From Hymenobacter radiodurans (lineage in GTDB: Bacteria; Bacteroidota; Bacteroidia; Cytophagales; Hymenobacteraceae), in assembly GCF_004355185.1 (NCBI RefSeq), contig NZ_CP037922.1, positions 2,884,001 to 2,948,000 on the forward strand: 64,000 bases of DNA. The letters run 5' to 3'. Below the pieces are notes generated by a model. It searched no databases. It had not been told where the DNA came from and saw nothing but the letters and a program-made list of their open reading frames with translations. A program made the translations under genes and the position numbers. Below, in pieces: positions 21,090 through 29,994 of this stretch; positions within the stretch are counted from its first letter, which is position 1, and each line of letters starts with the position of its first letter.

Positions 21090-21839
21090 TTACTGGTTTA
21101 CTTCGTGCGCACCGGCGTTTAGCGTCAGGCAGGCCAGATACTGCTGCTGATCATCCTCTGCAATGATTTCTAACTCGAAGCCGGCTTCTTCGGCATAATC
21201 CTGCAGAATGCTGGCTTCCACAAAAAGCCACGGAAAAGGCGCGCCCCTTTCGCCCTCATACGTCATGGCGTAATCTATCTCGCCGTAATAAGGACCGTTC
21301 AAATCAATGAGCAGTGCGCCCTCTTCGTCTTCATATAGATAGGCGACGTCCGATGATGTGGCTAAAATTTGCCCCCCAGGTGCCAGAAAACTGCGCGCGT
21401 GCTTTAGAAAACGCGCCAAGCCTTCGAGTGTGCCCACCAAGCCTAAGCCATTCATCAGCATCAGTATGGTATCGAACTGCTCGCCGGTAGCCGGAATGTC
21501 AAAGAGGTTGTGATGGGCTACCTCGCGCACGCCTCGTTCCACCATCACCTGCACCGCGCCAGCCGATACGTCGAGGGCGCGCACCGAAAATCCTCGGTTT
21601 TGTAATTCTAATGCGTGTGCTCCCGCACCGGCTCCTAAGTCCAACACTCTGCCTCGACATTCCTCCAGAGCACGGCGCTCTAATTCAGGCATTTCCCAAA
21701 GCGACCGAAAAAAATAACTAGCGGGCAAAGGCTCATCTTCGCTCACATTGGTGTGCACCGTAAGCGTAGCAGATTTATCGCCGCGCAAATACGCAGTTAA
21801 TGCGCGACCTAGCGGATCAGAGTTAGCGGAAGACGTCAT
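21090..21839 (-). CDS. Class I SAM-dependent methyltransferase
   Basis: 249 residues. Methyltransferase motif I is RVLDLGAGAGAHALEL near residue 65, with a following acidic strand-end VRALDVSAGAVQ. FDTILMLMNGLGLVGTL supplies motif IV and LKHARSFLAPGGQILATS the post-motif. It should move a methyl group from S-adenosylmethionine to an unknown substrate. The N-terminal part (DPLGRALTAYLRGDKSATL) resembles small-molecule methyltransferases of Bacteroidota. It is convergent with anmK, 19 bases apart. The sequence carries one GGGGGGCAAA motif (21371) in frame. Confidence 0.88.
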   Translation of the reverse strand: MTSSANSDPLGRALTAYLRGDKSATLTVHTNVSEDEPLPASYFFRSLWEMPELERRALEECRGRVLDLGAGAGAHALELQNRGFSVRALDVSAGAVQVMVERGVREVAHHNLFDIPATGEQFDTILMLMNGLGLVGTLEGLARFLKHARSFLAPGGQILATSSDVAYLYEDEEGALLIDLNGPYYGEIDYAMTYEGERGAPFPWLFVEASILQDYAEEAGFELEIIAEDDQQQYLACLTLNAGAHEVNQ

Positions 21840-22110
21840 AAGTTGATGATACGCGCAGTTGCTCTAAGGAGATATAAATTATTTACAAGCTGCAACACAC
21901 TTTAGCGGGCCGAAATCGGGATAAATCAGCAGCTAGCTATGTTTGCTTTTTTATTAACACGAGTGGAAATTCAGCTTTATTTTTACTGATATTTCAGAAA
22001 TCTGAATAGTGTAAGGGCATAACTATCAGTGAAATTTCATCGTTTTCAGAGCCTTGCTTATTATTTTATTGCAACGAAAAACTCTTGTATAACGATGAAA
22101 ATTTATGAAA
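21840..22110. other. AT-rich intergenic region
   Basis: About 270 bases of AT-rich DNA between the methyltransferase start and the terminator of the next minus-strand gene. I see no gene; it should contain the methyltransferase promoter, but no clear TAnnTTTG element was found. Confidence 0.4.
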
Positions 22111-22145
22111 GAAGCCCCGGTCTAGCTGAAAGACCGGGGCTTCTT
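22111..22145. terminator. 13-bp hairpin terminator
   Basis: GAAGCCCCGGTCT pairs with AGACCGGGGCTTC around a 7-base loop, with A-rich and T-rich flanks. It ends the small AT-hook-like gene on the minus strand. Confidence 0.85.
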
Positions 22146-22169
22146 AATTCTATACGATTAACGGCGTAA

Positions 22170-22406
22170 TTACTCAGCCGTAGCCTCTTTACGTGGGCGT
22201 CCACGACGGCCGCCGGTTCCAGTGCCAGCAGCGCGGGGCTTGCGCTCTTTGCGCTCTGGGGTATAAGAAGGATCCAGCAACGCATTGGTTTCGCTGATAA
22301 GGCTGGTTAGCTTTTCCATATTCTTACGAACCTGGGCTAATACCATCTCATTGTCTTCTGCATTTTGGAGAAGTTGCTGTAGTTTGTTTAAATCTGCTGC
22401 GGCCAT
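22170..22406 (-). CDS. Small coiled-coil protein with basic, AT-hook-like tail
   Basis: 78 residues, not recognised as a named family. The first 45 residues form one probable amphipathic helix (NKLQQLLQNAEDNEMVLAQV). The tail is Lys/Arg/Gly-rich and contains GRRGRPRK, which matches the core of an AT-hook (G-R-P flanked by basic residues) that binds the minor groove of AT-rich DNA. A nucleoid or regulatory role is an inference from that motif. Start: ATG at 22406, with AGGAG-like TTAGGAGAA upstream. It stands alone with its own terminator, and AT-rich DNA lies upstream. Confidence 0.75.
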   Translation of the reverse strand: MAAADLNKLQQLLQNAEDNEMVLAQVRKNMEKLTSLISETNALLDPSYTPERKERKPRAAGTGTGGRRGRPRKEATAE

Positions 22407-22736
22407 TTTAGGAGAATTTGAAAGAGGAATAAATTAATTTCTTAGGCAAAAGAAAACATTAAATACGACACCAACAAAAAATAAAATTAATGCCACTGCT
22501 TTCCTACGAGTAGCTATTGATAAAGGATACATTATTCTTCAATAGGTGAGATATGACGCTATAAGTTAGTTATCAACTATACTTAATGTCGAAAATAAAT
22601 AATCAGTCATCTAAGATTTCAAGTTAATTTTCTGGTGCCTAAGATTCGTTGCAAATACGATATTCATGTATCAATATCGCATCCTTGCCTTCCCGGTTTG
22701 CGTTGAAATGACTACACCACTTTCATTTTTCCTATT
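22407..22736. other. AT-rich divergent intergenic region
   Basis: About 330 bases, very AT-rich, between two divergent small genes. It must hold both promoters. No gene, long repeat or RNA was recognised. Confidence 0.4.
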
Positions 22737-23123
22737 ATGGCCAGCAACCTTGATTACCTGAATCCGGCGCTTATTCCACTCGAAGAAAAAGTCAAAGCCT
22801 ATTTGGAAGCCGAGGAAGAACTGGAAAAGGCTCAGATAGAGGCTCGTTCGCTGGCAACCACCAATTTGCCCCCCACTGCCGACGGCTTCGAGCAACGCCC
22901 ACCCACCGGTAGCTTCGATCAGCAATCGGATGAACTGCAGCAGCGCCTCAACAACATGATCACTGACTTAGATCTGCTTCGTCAAGAGATTATTGAGCTT
23001 TTACCCGTCCGCGACGAATTTGTAAAAGTTAATCTGGGCTATGGCCCCAGCCGCGTGGGTGCCTTCACCGTTCCGAGCGCCCCTGGTACCGAAACTAAGT
23101 ATCATCTTCGGGTAATTCATTAG
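22737..23123 (+). CDS. Hypothetical acidic coiled-coil protein
   Basis: 128 residues, no family recognised. Residues 15-45 (LEEKVKAYLEAEEELEKAQIEA) and 62-95 (SDELQQRLNNMITDLDLLRQEIIELL) look like two amphipathic helices separated by a Pro-rich linker. The final 35 residues (DEFVKVNLGYGPSRVGAF) suggest short beta-strands. There is no signal peptide, so it is probably cytoplasmic. The ATG at 22737 has no clear ribosome site, as is usual in this phylum. One GGGGGGCAAA motif copy falls in the linker (22868). Confidence 0.7.
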   Translation: MASNLDYLNPALIPLEEKVKAYLEAEEELEKAQIEARSLATTNLPPTADGFEQRPPTGSFDQQSDELQQRLNNMITDLDLLRQEIIELLPVRDEFVKVNLGYGPSRVGAFTVPSAPGTETKYHLRVIH

Positions 23124-23124
23124 T

Positions 23125-23193
23125 CACGAAGTAGCGAGCGCAAAAAAGCCCCCAGGTATATCTGGGGGGCTTTTTTGCGCTCGCTACTTCGTG
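23125..23193. terminator. Very long inverted-repeat terminator (31/32-base arms)
   Basis: The left arm (23125-23155) and right arm (23162-23193) match completely except that the left has five C where the right has six G. The loop is six bases. The core is the A6-GC5/G6C-T6 unit, extended outward by CACGAAGTAGCGAGCG. It can act on both strands and follows the coiled-coil gene directly. Confidence 0.9.
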
Positions 23194-23213
23194 GGACACA
23201 AGAAAATGAGGAA

Positions 23214-23250
23214 CAAAAAAAGGCCCCGCTTAGCGAGGCCCCTTTCCACA
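23214..23250. terminator. Second hairpin with one mismatch
   Basis: GGCC-C-CGC pairs with GCG-A-GGCC around TTA, preceded by A7 and followed by CCCTTT. It lies only 20 bases after the long terminator, and its orientation suits a minus-strand terminator, but no minus-strand gene is nearby. Confidence 0.55.
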
Positions 23251-23571
23251 ACCAAAACACCTAAAAAAACTATTCTTTCGGATATGTTTTAAGCAAGCAT
23301 CGGGCCAGAAACAGCCGTCTTTTCATTTTCTCTAATTACTTATTTTAAAATATCATGTAATAAATTATGAATTGAATTATTAAATCATTCATAATTTCTG
23401 GGAGTAAAATTAAGGATATAAGTTTCTTTAGAATATTTTATACTGACCTGGAAGGCAAGCGATTACCAGAACAAATATCCAGCATTTTTCCAGCAAAATG
23501 CAATTTAAGGCCATTTTTCGGAACCTTCTTTGCTCTAATTAAAAATCAATTCAACTATTCTTTTATCGTTC
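23251..23571. other. AT-rich upstream region of the lectin-like gene
   Basis: About 320 bases, strongly AT-rich from 23330 onward. It should hold the promoter of the next gene. No open reading frame or RNA was recognised. Confidence 0.4.
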
Positions 23572-26500
23572 ATGAAAACAACTCTTACCCCCTTCAACAG
23601 TCGGTCGGATACTGTTCGAAAGCTATTACGAATAGCTAGTGCGTCACTATTCCTATTATCGTTTGGGCAGCGAGCACAAGCACAGTTTCCACGAGTAGAG
23701 TCATTTAAGAATGGCACTGCTAACGGTTTTGACTTGTTTGGTACTGCTATCCTTACAGGTACTGGCACCACTGGCGGTACTGGCTATCTGCGCCTCACTG
23801 ATGCGGTCGGTAATCAAGCTGGAACAGCTATTGACCAAGGCGCATTCCCTGCTCCCCAAGGATTCAGTATTTCTTTTGAGTTCTTTTCCTACGGCAAAAC
23901 CTCTACTACTGGTGCTGATGGGTTTAGCGTCTACTTGATTGATGGTAACACTAGCACGTTCCGTATTGGTGCCGATGGCGGCTCCCTCGGTTACGCACAG
24001 CGTGTTAGAGATGCTAACGCACCCACCGTTATAACCCCGGGCGTATCAAATGGCTACGTGGGCATCGGCATCGATGAGTTTGGCAACTTTTCTAATGCCA
24101 GCGAAGGCCGTTCAGGTGGTTTAGTTGCTAGTGGCCTTACCGCCAATGCCATTACCATTCGTGGTAAGGGTAATGGAACGGCTGCAACAGAATACCCATA
24201 CCTTGCTAGCAGTGGTCAGTTAGGTTTCGACTTGGACGTAGCGACAGCGCGAGCACAGGAGACAAGCGGAGATTACCGCCGTGCTTTCATTGATTTTATT
24301 CCTTTCACCAATACGAATGGCACAACGGCTTATCGCATTACGGTTCGCATTCAGCACGGCACATCGGTAACCACTGCTTTAAGCAATATTGAGTTACCGC
24401 CTCCGCCACCCACTCTCCGTATCGGTTTTTCGGGTTCTACTGGTGGCTCAAACAACGTGCATGAGATTCGCAACCTAGCTATTGTGCGCCCAACCATCGC
24501 CAATAATGATCGGTTTGGCACACGCTACGGAACTGCGGCTTCGTTCGACCTAACTACCAACGATGAAGCACCCGGTAGCAGCCTAGATCGGGCTACTGTA
24601 GATTTGAACCCTGCTACTTCTGCTGTTGAGCAAACCTTAACTGTTGCAGGTAAAGGCACTTTCACCGTAAACGCACAAGGAGTCGTCACCTTTAGCGCCC
24701 TCAATACCTTTGCAGGCGTCGTCACTATTCCTTATACCATCCGTGACATTCTAGGCACTCTCTCTAATCAAGCCACCATTACGGTAGACGTTAGCGGAGC
24801 CGACTTAGCAAGTAGCGTCAGCGGTCCAACTACTGCTAACCCAAATTCTCAAGTAACATATTCAGTTAGCACTACCAATCTTGGTCTGGAAACAGCTAAT
24901 AATGTTGTTCCTACGCTGCGGCTGCCTTCAACTGCAACTGGTGTTAGCCTACCTGCAGGTGCTACGATTGCAACTGTGGGCAGCGAACGGGTTATTACTT
25001 TTGCCTCAGTAGCTAGCTTGGCCCCCAACGCTCCGGCAATCGTTAATGCTGTAACCTTTACGATGCCCGGAACTGGTAGTATTGTCGGTACAGCAGGCGC
25101 CACTTCTAGCGTACCAGACCCAACTTTGGCTAATAATACGGCTACTGTTACCACGGTTGTCAGCGGCATAGCCAACGTTGCTACTGGCTGTGCTACGCCT
25201 GGCAAGGACGGCCCTGCTACGCTTTCGAGCACTACGATACCTAATACCTACTTCCCTGGCTCAGCTTCTGTAGCAGCAGGTGCCACTTCTATTACAGTAG
25301 GGTCATCCACTGGTAGTACAACACCTATTACAAAAGGTGACCTGCTGCTTATCATGCAAATGCAGGGTGCGCAGATTCAATTAGATAATGATAATGATTA
25401 CGGGAGTAACGGTAACGGTGGAACTGGAAACCTCTCTACAAACTATACAGCTGGCACTTATGAATATGCAATAGCTGCTAATGACGTAGCTGTTGGAGGA
25501 GGTAATCTCCAATTAGCTACTGGCCTAGCTAATGCTTACCAAGATGCCAACTTTACCGAACCAGCCGGAAACATCACTACTGGAAGTGGGCAACGTCGGT
25601 TCCAAGTAATACGTGTTCCTCAATACTCGGCTGTAACTATTAATGGCACAGTCAATGGTTCTGAATGGAATGGCACGACTGGTGGAGTATTAGTTTTAGA
25701 TGTGGCAGGACGGACAACTTTTGGTACAAATGGAAGGCTAGACATGAATGGCCGTGGGTACCGAGGAGGTGGAGGTGTGCGATACACTGGCACTACCACT
25801 GGCTACACAAATACTGACTACAGAAACGTAGCTTCAACTTCTACTACTGGTGCACATGGTGCAAAAGGAGAAGGCATAGTAGGTACTCCACTATATGTTA
25901 ACAATAACGGTTCAGTATCAAGTACCGGTGTCGATGGCTATCCACGAGGCAGCGTTGGACGAGGAGCGCCTGGTAACGCTGGCGGAGGATCAACCGCTGG
26001 TTTAACTACTTCAAACAGTTATGAAACTGGCGGCGGCGGCGGCGGCAACGGCGGCGCCGGTGGAGGCGGTGGTGATTTTCTTGACCGTGCTCCTAACCCC
26101 GACGACGACTACCCAACAGGAGGTAGCGCTGGCTCAAGCGCTGGTTCAGCTGCGTCTGGCCGACTATTTATGGGCGGCGGTGGTGGTGCCGGTAGCACTA
26201 ATTCAACTACTGCTTCATTAAGCAGTGGTGCTGATGGGGGAGGAATTATTATCCTTCGTACCGGATCTGTATCAGGAACAGGCTCAATTACAGCAGATGG
26301 AGATAATGGCAATGCACTAACCAATGATGGCGCTGGAGGCGGTGGTGCAGGAGGTGCATTATTAGTAGTATCACAATCAACTGCTAATTTCGCTACTCTA
26401 ACTGTTCGTGCTGATGGTGGCAACGGTGGCAGTCCAACCTCTACCAATTCAAATCTTCGCTATGGCGGCGGCGGTGGCGGCGGTGGCGGTCTGATTTATA

Positions 26501-27720
26501 CGAATGGCGATTTTGGAACTGCTACTGCGGCACGCGGCGACTATGGTGTTTCAGTAAGCAACGGCACTAACTATCAGAATGGCGCTGAAAATGGTGTTGC
26601 AGGTTCCGTTAATGAGAATCAGACTAATATTCCCGCTGGTATCTCCAGTACTACTGGCTGCTTGCCTGCTCTTACGGTAGCTTTAAGCACTTCAACTCCT
26701 AATGTTACACGTAGTGGTGCTACCGTAAATCCTGCTACTTACGCACTTGTTGTATCAAACACGGGTGGAGCAGCAACAGGTGTAAGCGTAGAAACGAATC
26801 TAACCGCTAACCTCTTCAATTATGACAACACAGTAGCTCCCACTGTGACGCTAACTCTGGCTGATGGCAGTTCTTCGCCCTATACAGGCTACACTGCTCC
26901 AATTGGCAGCTCAAGCGCGCCAACATTCAGCAATCTGGCTATTCCGGCCGGCGCTACGCTCAGAATTTCCTTCCGGGCTACTATTGCCAGTACTGCTGTT
27001 AATAACACGGCTTATCAGGCTTCTGCAACTGTTCGGTTCCTTGATCCTACCCGCACTGTAGCTACGAGCCAAGTATCACCAGCTGGTACCTTCGCAGGTG
27101 GTGGTACGGCTGGAGGTCAGAACTACTTGACAACAACTAGCACAGCTGAAGATGTTACGATTGTCCGTCCGTTGCCTGTGGAGCTAAAGCAGTTTACTGC
27201 TACGGCCGTGCGCCAGGATGCTCAACTTAACTGGGCTACGGCTTCGGAGCTGAACAATGACCGCTTCGTGGTAGAGCGCTCACTCGATGGCTTGACCTTC
27301 AGCACTATTGGCACGGTACGCGGCAAAGGCACTAGCACGCAGCAGTCGAAATACAGCTTCACGGATGCTGGCGCGGCTCGCTTTGGTACGCTTATCTACT
27401 ATCGTCTGAAGCAGTTGGACTTCGATGGAACAGCAACGTTCAGCCCAGTGCGGACTGTAAAATTTGTTGATGCGATCAAAGTAGATGTATCGGTGTACCC
27501 CAACCCAACACAGGGCGGTGCTACGCTTGACTTGACTGGCTTACCTGCTGGTACCTACCAAGTGCAGTTACTCGATCTGACAGGTCGCAGCCTACAAATC
27601 CTTACCCTCGCTGGTCAGCAAGAACACCCGCTGCAAGTGCAGGCGCTACCTCATGGCTCCTACATTGTGCGAGTGCGCGGAGAAGCTGTGAATGTGGCCC
27701 TGCCTTTGGTTCGCAACTAA
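23572..27720 (+). CDS. Large secreted lectin-like, glycine-rich protein with T9SS type A sorting domain
   Basis: 1382 residues. A signal peptide ends near QRAQAQ. Residues about 40-310 resemble an L-type (legume-like) lectin (GFSISFEFFSYG, GADGFSVYLIDG, GGSLGYAQ). Next come an Ig-like segment at about 310-405 and a DUF11-type repeat at about 405-520. A long region from 540 to 1030 has several poly-Gly blocks. A second DUF11-like part follows, then LPVELKQFTATAVRQDAQLNWATASELNN, common before T9SS domains. The last 85 residues (VSVYPNPTQGGATLDL to YIVRVRGE) are the type A sorting domain that directs export and surface anchoring. A role in adhesion or glycan binding is an inference. The Gly blocks are coded by GGC/GGT repeats prone to slippage. 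Confidence 0.85.
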   Translation: MKTTLTPFNSRSDTVRKLLRIASASLFLLSFGQRAQAQFPRVESFKNGTANGFDLFGTAILTGTGTTGGTGYLRLTDAVGNQAGTAIDQGAFPAPQGFSISFEFFSYGKTSTTGADGFSVYLIDGNTSTFRIGADGGSLGYAQRVRDANAPTVITPGVSNGYVGIGIDEFGNFSNASEGRSGGLVASGLTANAITIRGKGNGTAATEYPYLASSGQLGFDLDVATARAQETSGDYRRAFIDFIPFTNTNGTTAYRITVRIQHGTSVTTALSNIELPPPPPTLRIGFSGSTGGSNNVHEIRNLAIVRPTIANNDRFGTRYGTAASFDLTTNDEAPGSSLDRATVDLNPATSAVEQTLTVAGKGTFTVNAQGVVTFSALNTFAGVVTIPYTIRDILGTLSNQATITVDVSGADLASSVSGPTTANPNSQVTYSVSTTNLGLETANNVVPTLRLPSTATGVSLPAGATIATVGSERVITFASVASLAPNAPAIVNAVTFTMPGTGSIVGTAGATSSVPDPTLANNTATVTTVVSGIANVATGCATPGKDGPATLSSTTIPNTYFPGSASVAAGATSITVGSSTGSTTPITKGDLLLIMQMQGAQIQLDNDNDYGSNGNGGTGNLSTNYTAGTYEYAIAANDVAVGGGNLQLATGLANAYQDANFTEPAGNITTGSGQRRFQVIRVPQYSAVTINGTVNGSEWNGTTGGVLVLDVAGRTTFGTNGRLDMNGRGYRGGGGVRYTGTTTGYTNTDYRNVASTSTTGAHGAKGEGIVGTPLYVNNNGSVSSTGVDGYPRGSVGRGAPGNAGGGSTAGLTTSNSYETGGGGGGNGGAGGGGGDFLDRAPNPDDDYPTGGSAGSSAGSAASGRLFMGGGGGAGSTNSTTASLSSGADGGGIIILRTGSVSGTGSITADGDNGNALTNDGAGGGGAGGALLVVSQSTANFATLTVRADGGNGGSPTSTNSNLRYGGGGGGGGGLIYTNGDFGTATAARGDYGVSVSNGTNYQNGAENGVAGSVNENQTNIPAGISSTTGCLPALTVALSTSTPNVTRSGATVNPATYALVVSNTGGAATGVSVETNLTANLFNYDNTVAPTVTLTLADGSSSPYTGYTAPIGSSSAPTFSNLAIPAGATLRISFRATIASTAVNNTAYQASATVRFLDPTRTVATSQVSPAGTFAGGGTAGGQNYLTTTSTAEDVTIVRPLPVELKQFTATAVRQDAQLNWATASELNNDRFVVERSLDGLTFSTIGTVRGKGTSTQQSKYSFTDAGAARFGTLIYYRLKQLDFDGTATFSPVRTVKFVDAIKVDVSVYPNPTQGGATLDLTGLPAGTYQVQLLDLTGRSLQILTLAGQQEHPLQVQALPHGSYIVRVRGEAVNVALPLVRN

Positions 27721-27740
27721 ATCGAGGTTCAAGTTCATTA

Positions 27741-27782
27741 GGCAATAAAAAGCCCCCGAATGCTCGGGGGCTTTTTATTGCC
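27741..27782. terminator. Perfect 19-bp bidirectional terminator
   Basis: GGCAATAAAAAGCCCCCGA and its exact complement enclose an ATGC loop. Here both arms carry five G/C rather than six. It ends the lectin-like gene. Confidence 0.92.
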
Positions 27783-27944
27783 TTTATTTTTCGATTATCT
27801 AACGTAATTGCCATTAGTAACCAACCGCTTATCTAAAAGCAGGTAGTTGATTTAAGCTGTATTTCCTCAATACACTGTAACTTCATCACTGGGGGGCTTT
27901 TTTGGCCTTCTCACATCGGTTTCTCTCCTCCCCCTCTTCATATT

Positions 27945-28421
27945 ATGGAAGCTCCCCGCGAAGAATTTATGCGCGAAGCCATTCGCCTATCGGTTGAAAA
28001 AATGCAGGCTGGTTACGGCGGTCCTTTTGGGGCAGTGGTCGTGAAGGATGGCCAGATCATCGCGCGCGGCTTCAATCAGGTTACCAGTACCAACGACCCC
28101 ACCTGCCACGCCGAGGTAGATGCCATTCGGAAAGCTTGTGTGGCCCTAGGCAGCTTTCAGCTGCAGGATTGCGACCTATACACGAGCTGCGAACCCTGCC
28201 CTATGTGTCTAGGGGCCATTTATTGGGCGCGTCCGCGCCGTGTATTCTATGGTAACACCAAGCAGGATGCCGCCGCTATCGGTTTCGACGACCAATTTAT
28301 TTACGACGAAATAGAGAAGCCGCTGAGCGAGCGACAAATACCGATGCAGGAATTCCTAGGGGCTGAAGCTAAAGAAGGTTTTACAGCTTGGACAGAGCAT
28401 GAAGCACGAACGGAATACTAA
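27945..28421 (+). CDS. Nucleoside/guanine deaminase (CDA superfamily)
   Basis: 158 residues. Zinc ligands are His and Glu in THEV-like CHAEVDAIR (near residue 50) and the two cysteines of CEPCPMCLGAI (near 86), the hallmark of cytidine-deaminase-fold enzymes. The length, the GGPFGAVVVKDG start and YWARPRRVFYGNT fit the B. subtilis GuaD-like guanine deaminase rather than TadA. It should convert guanine to xanthine in the cytoplasm. The closing EHEARTEY resembles the domain-swapped tail of GuaD. A lone GGGGGGCTTTTTT motif lies 49 bases upstream (27891). A G6CT terminator follows. Confidence 0.85.
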   Translation: MEAPREEFMREAIRLSVEKMQAGYGGPFGAVVVKDGQIIARGFNQVTSTNDPTCHAEVDAIRKACVALGSFQLQDCDLYTSCEPCPMCLGAIYWARPRRVFYGNTKQDAAAIGFDDQFIYDEIEKPLSERQIPMQEFLGAEAKEGFTAWTEHEARTEY

Positions 28422-28426
28422 AGCAT

Positions 28427-28462
28427 AAAAAAGCCCCCAGAAATTATCTGGGGGGCTTTTTT
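28427..28462. terminator. Terminator from paired G6CT motifs (C5/G6 arms)
   Basis: A6 GCCCCCAG pairs with CTGGGGGGC T6 around AAATTAT, with one unpaired G. It serves the deaminase (plus) and ffh (minus), which converge here. Confidence 0.88.
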
Positions 28463-28478
28463 ACAAAATTCAGGTAGC

Positions 28479-29828
28479 TTATTTCATGCCGCCGCGCATG
28501 CCCATCATTTTGGCCATTTGCTGCATGCCACCTTTTGTGCTACCCATTTTATTCATGGTACGCATCACTTTACGCATGTCTTCGAATTGCTTCATCAGGT
28601 TGTTCACCTGCTGAATATCAGTGCCGCTACCTTTGGCTAAGCGGCGGCGGCGCGAGCCGTTCAATAGCTCAGGCTGGGCGCGCTCCTTGGGCGTCATGCT
28701 TTTGATAATGGACTCGATAGGCTTAAACGCATCGTCGTCAATATCAACATCTTTGATGGCCTTGCTCATGCCTGGAATCATCCCCACCAAGTCCTTCAGG
28801 TTGCCCATCTTCTTGATCTGCTCTAGCTGCGAGAGGAAGTCGTCGAAGTTGAACTGATTCTTGCGGATTTTCTGGTTGATGCGCTTGGCTTCGTCCTCAT
28901 CGAACTGCTGCTGTGCGCGTTCTACCAGCGAAATCACGTCGCCCATGCCCAAAATGCGCTGGGCCATCCGGTCGGGGTAGAACATATCCAGCGCCTCCAT
29001 CTTCTCACCCGTCGAGATGAATTTGATGGGTTTCTCAACTACGGCCCGGATAGAAAGCGCGGCACCACCGCGCGAGTCACCATCAAGCTTGGTGAGCACC
29101 ACGCCATCGAAGTTGAGGCGGTCGTTGAAGGTTTTGGCCGTGTTTACTGCGTCCTGACCCGTCATGGAGTCAACCACAAACAGCGTTTCAGAAGGGTTGA
29201 TGGCCTTTTTAACCTGCTCAATTTCACGCATCATCTGCTCATCCACGGCCAAGCGGCCAGCGGTGTCGATGATGACTACTTTCTTGTTATTTTTCTTGGC
29301 GTAAGCAATGCCGTTCTGCGAAATCTCAACCGGATTCTTATTGTCCGGCTCCGAGTACACCTCCACTCCTACTTGCTCGCCCAGCACTTTCAGCTGGTCG
29401 ATAGCGGCCGGACGATACACGTCGCAGGCTACGAGCAGGACGGTGCGGTTTTGCTTTTTGATGAACATGGCAAGCTTACCGGCGAAGGTAGTTTTACCCG
29501 AACCCTGCAAGCCCGACAGCAAAATCACGGCCGGGTCGCCTTTGAGCACTACATCCTCTTTTTCGCCGCCCATGAGCAGCGTTAGCTCATCGTACACGAT
29601 TTTGGTCATGAGCTGGCCCGGCGAAACGGCCGTAAGCACGTCGCGGCCCATGGCCTCGTCCTTTATTTTGTCGGTGACTTCCTTGGCCACCTTGTAGTTC
29701 ACGTCGGCATCAACTAGTGCTCGGCGAATTTCCTTGATAGTCGCGGCAACGTTGATTTCGGTGATGCTACCCTGACCTTTCAGGGTTTTGAAGGCCCGAT
29801 CGAGCTTGGTAGAGAGATTATCGAACAT
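28479..29828 (-). CDS. ffh: Signal recognition particle protein Ffh
   Basis: 449 residues. It binds the SRP RNA and signal sequences of nascent membrane proteins and delivers them to FtsY. The NG GTPase domain shows the P-loop GLQGSGKTTFAGKL (near residue 106), DVYRPAAIDQL, DTAGRLAVDEQ and TKLDGDSRGGAALS. The C-terminal M domain has the RNA-binding GSRRRRLAKGSG and ends in a Met/Gly-rich stretch (KMGSTKGGMQQMAKMMG) that forms the signal-sequence groove. Start ATG at 29828 (MFDNLSTKLDRAFKTL). The matching SRP RNA gene is at about 56.9 kb, not adjacent. Confidence 0.98.
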   Translation of the reverse strand: MFDNLSTKLDRAFKTLKGQGSITEINVAATIKEIRRALVDADVNYKVAKEVTDKIKDEAMGRDVLTAVSPGQLMTKIVYDELTLLMGGEKEDVVLKGDPAVILLSGLQGSGKTTFAGKLAMFIKKQNRTVLLVACDVYRPAAIDQLKVLGEQVGVEVYSEPDNKNPVEISQNGIAYAKKNNKKVVIIDTAGRLAVDEQMMREIEQVKKAINPSETLFVVDSMTGQDAVNTAKTFNDRLNFDGVVLTKLDGDSRGGAALSIRAVVEKPIKFISTGEKMEALDMFYPDRMAQRILGMGDVISLVERAQQQFDEDEAKRINQKIRKNQFNFDDFLSQLEQIKKMGNLKDLVGMIPGMSKAIKDVDIDDDAFKPIESIIKSMTPKERAQPELLNGSRRRRLAKGSGTDIQQVNNLMKQFEDMRKVMRTMNKMGSTKGGMQQMAKMMGMRGGMK

Positions 29829-29994
29829 CTTGTGATGTAGTGATGTGTAAGGTGCTAGTATGCCGAACTGCCTGATTAAGAGGCCTGAGGCAATACAATG
29901 GGTCGCAGCGGCAAGTTCGCTTCCCCAAAATTAACCCAAAAAACCCTGAAAGCCCACGGCTACGTACCTTCGCGTGCTCAAACCTGCTGTAAAA

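Noticed and set aside
25740..26540. Glycine-rich DNA as a tandem repeat or CRISPR-like array
   Set aside because: The units are irregular, in frame and coding; there are no equal spacers.
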